Below, in pieces: positions 60,174 to 64,000 of a stretch of DNA of 64,000 nt. Under the pieces are notes generated by a model. That model was not told the DNA's origin. It was given only the letters and a program-made list of their open reading frames with translations, and ran no database searches. The stretch spans positions 6,138,001 to 6,202,000 of the forward strand of contig NZ_CP118527.1 in NCBI RefSeq assembly GCF_028885415.1. The letters are read 5' to 3'. Origin of the DNA: Streptomyces coeruleorubidus (lineage in GTDB: Bacteria > Actinomycetota > Actinomycetes > Streptomycetales > Streptomycetaceae). The translations under genes were made by a program, and so were the position numbers. The stretch's first letter is position 1. The number at the start of each line of letters is the position of its first letter.

Positions 60174-61277
60174 GTGACCGTCGACGACTCGGGTTCCGGC
60201 ACGGACGCGCAGGGCGCCGACCCCGGCGAGGATCCGCTCGCCCTGCGTCTGGAACAGCTGATCCTGGGGGCCGAGCGCCGCTACACCCCGTTCCAGGCGG
60301 CCCGCAGCGCCGGCGTCTCCATGGAACTGGCCTCCCGCTTCTGGCGGGCGATGGGCTTCGCCGACATCGGGCAGGCCAAGGCGCTCACGGAGGCGGACGT
60401 ACTCGCACTGCGGCGCCTCGCCGGTCTCGTCGAGGCGGGGCTGCTGAGTGAGGCGATGGCCGTACAGGTGGCCCGGTCCACCGGGCAGACCACCGCGCGG
60501 CTCGCCGAGTGGCAGATCGACTCCTTCCTGGAGGGGCTGACCGAGCCGCCAGAGCCGGGCATGACGCGCACCGAGGTGACGTACCCGATCGTCGAGCTGC
60601 TCCTGCCCGAGCTGGAGGAGTTCCTGGTCTACGTCTGGCGGCGGCAGCTCGCCGCCTCGGCCGGACGGGTCGTGCAGGCCGCGGACGACGAGGAGATGGT
60701 GGACCGGCGGCTCGCGGTCGGCTTCGCCGATCTGGTCGGGTTCACGCGGCTGACCCGCCGGATGGAGGAGGAGGAGCTCGGCGAACTGGTCGAGGCCTTC
60801 GAGACCACCGCCGCCGACCTGGTCGCCGCGAACGGCGGCCGGCTGATCAAGACTCTCGGTGACGAGGTGCTGTACGCCGCCGACGACGCGGGCACGGCCG
60901 CCGAGATCGCCCTGCGGCTGATCGAGACCATGGCGCACGACGAGACGATGCCGGAGCTGCGTGTCGGCATGGCGTTCGGCACGGTGACCACCCGTATGGG
61001 TGATGTCTTCGGTACGACCGTGAACCTGGCCTCCCGGCTCACCTCGATAGCTCCGAAGGACGCCGTACTCGTCGACACAGCCTTCGCCGAGGAGCTGATC
61101 CGCACGCAGGACGCCCCGGCCTCCGAGGCGGAGGCGGCCGAGGAGGCCGCCGCGGCGGAGAAGGAGGGCGAGGAGCCTCCGACGTACCGGTTCGGGCTCC
61201 AGCCGATGTGGCAGCGGCCGGTGCGTGGGCTGGGCGTCGTGGAGCCGTGGCTGCTCACGCGGCGGGACGGCGGCTGA
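60174..61277 (+). CDS. cya: Class III adenylate cyclase
   Basis: A 367-residue soluble cyclase. Residues 20 to about 165 are a helical regulatory domain of the kind seen in M. tuberculosis Rv1264 (YTPFQAARSAGVSMELASRFWRAMGF); the catalytic domain, from about residue 180, has VGFADLVGFTRL (metal Asp), IKTLGDEVLYAA (second Asp), and FGTTVNLASRLTSIA. A low-complexity Glu/Ala insert precedes the last 30 residues. S. coelicolor Cya makes cAMP needed for spore germination and development. GTG 60174 with GAAGGG upstream. Confidence 0.92.
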   Translation: MTVDDSGSGTDAQGADPGEDPLALRLEQLILGAERRYTPFQAARSAGVSMELASRFWRAMGFADIGQAKALTEADVLALRRLAGLVEAGLLSEAMAVQVARSTGQTTARLAEWQIDSFLEGLTEPPEPGMTRTEVTYPIVELLLPELEEFLVYVWRRQLAASAGRVVQAADDEEMVDRRLAVGFADLVGFTRLTRRMEEEELGELVEAFETTAADLVAANGGRLIKTLGDEVLYAADDAGTAAEIALRLIETMAHDETMPELRVGMAFGTVTTRMGDVFGTTVNLASRLTSIAPKDAVLVDTAFAEELIRTQDAPASEAEAAEEAAAAEKEGEEPPTYRFGLQPMWQRPVRGLGVVEPWLLTRRDGG

Positions 61278-61327
61278 CGGGGCCGACCGCGGGTTTCCGA
61301 CCGGCCGGGGCTCTCCGGCCGGGGCTC

Positions 61328-61999
61328 TCAGCCCGGCGGGTCCACGCACAGGTCGATGACCGGCACGCACAGGCCCGGGTCGTGTGGTTTCTTCGGCTTC
61401 TCGGGCTCGGCTGCCGGGGCGGGTGCGGTCCGGCTCGGCGGTAGGGGCGTGGTCGGGGCCGGGCGTGGGGCCTTGCCGTTGCCCGTGGCCGTCGGAGCCG
61501 GGGGATTTGTCGTGTCGGCGGTGGTCGCGGGCCGGGGAGTCGCTGCCGTATCCCCCCCTCGGGTGTCGATGGACAGGGACGCGGACGGGGTGGGTGCGGC
61601 GGCGGCCGGGCCGCGGGTGCCCGGCGACGGGGTCAGGCCGCCCAGGGCGGCGGGCGACGAGGGACTCGCCTCGGGGGCGGTGGCGGCGGTGTTCGCGGCC
61701 TCGTCCGTGCCGGTCGAGACCCGGTCCGGGCTGGGCTCGGCCTCGACGGTGCCGACGCTGTCGGTGCCGGGGCCGGAGGTCAGGCGTACGAGGCTCAGGG
61801 CGCCGGCTGCCAGGGCGAGGCCGCCGGCGGCGAGCAGGGCCTTGCGGGGGCGGGGCTTGCGGTGCCGGCCTCGGGGGCGGGGGGACGAGGGGCCGGTTTC
61901 CGTCGGGTCCGGTTCGTAGGGCGTGGCCGGTTCCCAGGGCGTGCCTGGTGCGTAGGGCGTGTCCCGCTGCGGCTTCGCCGGCGTGTTCGTCGTCGTCAT
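61328..61999 (-). CDS. Single-pass membrane protein with Pro/Ala/Thr-rich exterior
   Basis: A 223-residue protein: a cytoplasmic N-terminal part with repeated (Y/W)xPxTPYE-type turns and a basic RGRHRKPRPRKA stretch, one TM helix at about residues 53-72 (LLAAGGLALAAGALSLVRL), then 140 residues low in order and rich in Ala, Pro, Thr and Ser, ending in CVPVIDLCVDPPG with two Cys. Looks like an anchored cell-wall-spanning protein; no domain recognised. Convergent with adenylate cyclase. Confidence 0.55.
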   Translation of the reverse strand: MTTTNTPAKPQRDTPYAPGTPWEPATPYEPDPTETGPSSPRPRGRHRKPRPRKALLAAGGLALAAGALSLVRLTSGPGTDSVGTVEAEPSPDRVSTGTDEAANTAATAPEASPSSPAALGGLTPSPGTRGPAAAAPTPSASLSIDTRGGDTAATPRPATTADTTNPPAPTATGNGKAPRPAPTTPLPPSRTAPAPAAEPEKPKKPHDPGLCVPVIDLCVDPPG

Positions 62000-62187
62000 G
62001 GTTCCTCCCCGGTACGCACGCGCCCCCAGTGCGCCGCGGCGGATGCACGCTATGCGCTCCCATGGGCGATCGGACCCGAGTTGGGGTGATGTCACCCGAA
62101 CGGGTGGGCGGAGTGGCGGTGCGGGCACCGGACGCGTCCGCTCTTTCGCGGGTGGGGTGGGGCTGCGATGATCGGGGCGGTGAGGTT

Positions 62188-62203
62188 GTTAACCCGCGTT
62201 AAC
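62188..62203. promoter_or_regulatory. GTTAAC-N4-GTTAAC operator before the enoyl-CoA hydratase
   Basis: GTTAACCCGCGTTAAC lies 12 bp before the ATG, directly followed by the ribosome site GGAGGG. Arms are perfect 6-base inverted repeats, typical of TetR- or GntR-type operators. Confidence 0.5.
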
Positions 62204-62214
62204 CGGAGGGTGTC

Positions 62215-63015
62215 ATGAGTGAGGAACGGTTCGGGGAGTTCGTGCTGGTGCGGCGGCATGAGCAGGGGCATGTCGCGGAGCTCGTCCTCGACCGGCCCAA
62301 GGCCATGAACGCGGTGTCGACGCAGATGGCGCGGTCCATCGCCGGGGCGTGTGCGGCGCTGGGGGAGGACCGGGACGTACGGGTGGTCGTCCTGACCTCG
62401 ACGCATGAGCGGGCGTTCTGTGTCGGGGCCGATCTGAAGGAGCGGAACTCGTTCAGTGATGCGGAGCTGGTGCGGCAGCGGCCGGTGGCGCGGGGGGCGT
62501 ACACCGGGGTGCTGGAGTTGCCGGTGCCGACGGTGGCGGCGGTGCACGGGTTCGCGCTGGGGGGCGGGTTCGAGCTGGCGCTGGCGTGTGACGTGATCGT
62601 GGCGGACCGGACGGCGGTGGTGGGGTTGCCGGAGGTGTCGGTGGGGGTGATTCCCGGGGGCGGGGGTACGCAGTTGCTGCCGCGGCGGGTGGGGGCGGCG
62701 CGGGCGGCTGAGCTGATCTTCTCGGCGCGGCGGGTGGAGGCTGTCGAGGCGGGGGAGTTGGGGCTGGTCGATCAGGTGGTGGAAGAGGGGCGGGATCGGG
62801 AGTCGGCGTTGGCGCTGGCTGCTCGGATCGCCGGGAATTCGCCTGTGGGGTTGCGGGCGGCGAAGCGGGCGTTGCGGTTGGGGCAGGGGTTGGATCTGCG
62901 GGCCGGGCTCGAGGTGGAGGATGCGGCCTGGCGGGCTGTGGCGTTTTCGGGGGATCGGGCGGAGGGGGTCGCTGCGTTCAATGAGAAGCGGAGGCCGCAG
63001 TGGCCGGGGGAGTGA
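62215..63015 (+). CDS. Enoyl-CoA hydratase/isomerase family protein
   Basis: A 266-residue crotonase-fold enzyme. LVRRHEQGHVAELVLDRPKAMNAV at the start, oxyanion loop AFCVGADLKERNS, VHGFALGGGFELALACDVIVAD with the first acidic residue, and LPEVSVGVIPGGGGTQLLPRRVG with the second Glu, both conserved as in active hydratases. GGAGGG fits ATG 62215, and a palindrome overlaps its control region. It probably hydrates enoyl-CoAs in acid breakdown; substrate chain length unknown. Codon use past position 62600 becomes richer in GGG and TTG, as in the neighbouring repeat. Confidence 0.88.
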   Translation: MSEERFGEFVLVRRHEQGHVAELVLDRPKAMNAVSTQMARSIAGACAALGEDRDVRVVVLTSTHERAFCVGADLKERNSFSDAELVRQRPVARGAYTGVLELPVPTVAAVHGFALGGGFELALACDVIVADRTAVVGLPEVSVGVIPGGGGTQLLPRRVGAARAAELIFSARRVEAVEAGELGLVDQVVEEGRDRESALALAARIAGNSPVGLRAAKRALRLGQGLDLRAGLEVEDAAWRAVAFSGDRAEGVAAFNEKRRPQWPGE

Positions 63016-63065
63016 GCTGAGGGTTGGTTGCTGGGTGCTCGGCGTGGGGGCTGGGGCCGGGTGGG

Positions 63066-63146
63066 GCCGCAGCCCGGCGTAGCGGGGTGCCGCTTCTTCG
63101 GGGCGGGCGCCGCCCCGAGCGGCACGACTGCCCGCAGCTAGGCGGC
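63066..63146 (+). repeat. Dispersed intergenic repeat family A, copy 4 (variant loop)
   Basis: CCGCAGCCCGGCGTAGCGGG, GTGCCGCT, a different centre TTCGGGGCGGGCGCCGCCCC, then GAGCGGCACGACTGCCCGCAG. The centre is replaced by its own hairpin CGGGGCGG/CCGCCCCG while the outer stem is retained. Confidence 0.65.
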
Positions 63147-63209
63147 TTCGTTCTCCCCGTTCGCCCCGTCAACAGAACCAAATGGCTGGAAACTGCCTAG
63201 CCTGGGGTG

Positions 63210-64000
63210 ATGGGTGAGGACAGACGGCTCGTGGCTGTCGTCGCGTTGGCTCAGGGGATGGCGGCCGCGCACGGGTCGCGTGAGGCGTGGCGTGCGGCGG
63301 CTGTCGGGGCGTGCCGGGCGCTGGGCGGGAGCTTTGCCGCGCTGTCGGTGTGGGAGCGGGAGCTCGGGCGGCTGAAGGTCCTCGTCAACGTCGGTGAGCT
63401 GGCCGACGGGGAAGAGGAGTTCCCGGAGGACGAGTCCTACCCGGTGCACCAGTTCGCCGAGATCACCGAGTTCCTGCACGAGCAGTGGGCCGGCGGCGGG
63501 GAGCCGGACGCCTGGGTGGAGACGGCCGAGGGGCCCGCCGCCGGGCGGCGTCCCGGCTACTGCCACCAGCGCGTCGCCGCCCTGCGCCGCCGTGGCCGCG
63601 GCTGCTGCGTGGTCGCGCCCATCGTGCTGCACGGCCGGGCCTGGGGCGAGCTGTACGTCGCCCGGCCGGCCGGGGAGCCCGTCTTCGAGCGGGCCGACGC
63701 CGACTTCGCCACCGTCCTGGCCGCCGTCGTCGCCGCCGGCATCGCCCAGACCGAGCGGCTGGAGGAGGCCCGGCGCCTCGCGTTCACCGACGCGCTGACG
63801 GGGCTGGCCAACCGCCGTGCCGTGGACGTACGCCTGGAGCAGGCGATCGAGCGGCACCGCAGGGACGGAGCCGTCGTCAGCCTCGTCGTCTGCGATCTGA
63901 ACGGGCTCAAGCGCGTCAACGACACCCACGGGCACGCCGCCGGCGACCGGCTCCTGGAGCGTTTCGGCTCCGTGCTGTCACTGTGCGGGGCCATGCTGCC
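63210..64000 (+). CDS. GAF-GGDEF protein (diguanylate cyclase family), cut by the window end
   Basis: The first 263 codons are present. A GAF-like sensor spans about residues 10-180 (AVVALAQGMAAAHG, CHQRVAALRRRGRGCCVVAPIVLHGRAWGELYVARPAG); then the usual linker FTDALTGLANRRAVD starts a GGDEF domain with VVCDLNGLKRVNDTHGHAAGD. The catalytic GGDEF loop is beyond the window, so activity cannot be judged. Streptomyces homologues at this place, after adenylate cyclase and an enoyl-CoA hydratase gene, are c-di-GMP proteins (I think called CdgE, not certain). ATG 63210, GTG 63207 adjacent. Confidence 0.82.
   Translation, partial: MGEDRRLVAVVALAQGMAAAHGSREAWRAAAVGACRALGGSFAALSVWERELGRLKVLVNVGELADGEEEFPEDESYPVHQFAEITEFLHEQWAGGGEPDAWVETAEGPAAGRRPGYCHQRVAALRRRGRGCCVVAPIVLHGRAWGELYVARPAGEPVFERADADFATVLAAVVAAGIAQTERLEEARRLAFTDALTGLANRRAVDVRLEQAIERHRRDGAVVSLVVCDLNGLKRVNDTHGHAAGDRLLERFGSVLSLCGAML

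Overview
The window is actinobacterial and almost certainly Streptomyces: base composition is very GC-rich, third codon positions are nearly all G or C, GTG starts and ATGA/GTGA/TGATG overlaps are frequent, and the gene order matches the Streptomyces coelicolor neighbourhood of afsQ1-afsQ2-sigQ and pccB. The core is conserved chromosomal housekeeping and signalling DNA. A few accessory marks are present: an IS200/IS605-type insertion, one frameshifted gene and several dispersed intergenic repeats. I saw no rRNA or tRNA gene and no CRISPR array.

Layout. 1-2351: end of a LysE-type exporter, a frameshifted FAD monooxygenase and its divergent TetR regulator with twin operators. 2364-12177: a cell-surface nonulosonic acid cluster (methyltransferase, acyltransferase, sialyltransferase-like enzymes, NeuA fused to a HAD phosphatase, NeuB), resembling the Kdn teichulosonic acid genes of S. 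coelicolor; a repeat-rich tail follows. 12809-17081: methyltransferase, M20 amidohydrolase, alpha/beta hydrolase with a TetR regulator. 17396-25698: two BMP-type nucleoside-binding lipoproteins, a nucleoside ABC transporter, cytidine deaminase and thymidine phosphorylase. 25773-33210: Uma2 protein, AEC transporter, STAS protein, ECF sigma factor, a beta-clamp paralogue, MFS/LysR pair, hydrolase-like protein. 33334-35940: adenosine deaminase, a secreted peptide, PspC and VanZ proteins. 36036-39927: the AfsQ1/AfsQ2/lipoprotein/SigQ signalling unit. 40116-50123: uridine-kinase-like protein, an aldehyde dehydrogenase pair, DERA, a PH-domain protein, a small gene split by a tnpB element, a hexose/pentose phosphomutase and purine nucleoside phosphorylase. 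50217-53340: GGCT-like protein, LpdA-type quinone reductase, DeoR regulator. 53573-59850: acyl-CoA carboxylase alpha, epsilon and propionyl-type beta subunits, Maf, the tiny MmpB and biotin ligase. 60174-64000: adenylate cyclase, a membrane-anchored protein, enoyl-CoA hydratase and the start of a GAF-GGDEF protein.

How the genes work together. The most coherent system is nucleoside uptake and breakdown scattered over 33 kb: binding proteins and ABC transporter bring nucleosides in; cytidine and adenosine deaminases and thymidine and purine phosphorylases release bases and (deoxy)ribose-1-phosphate; a phosphomutase can make the 5-phosphate; DERA splits deoxyribose-5-phosphate into glyceraldehyde-3-phosphate and acetaldehyde; two aldehyde dehydrogenases encoded directly after DERA could oxidise the acetaldehyde. 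Six of these transcription units carry the same palindrome, CTACGCGCGTAG or a one-sided variant, close to the start codon. A second hidden link is a DNA-damage-type promoter (TTGTCAGTGGG-N6-TAnnnT) in front of both the ECF sigma factor and the extra beta-clamp.
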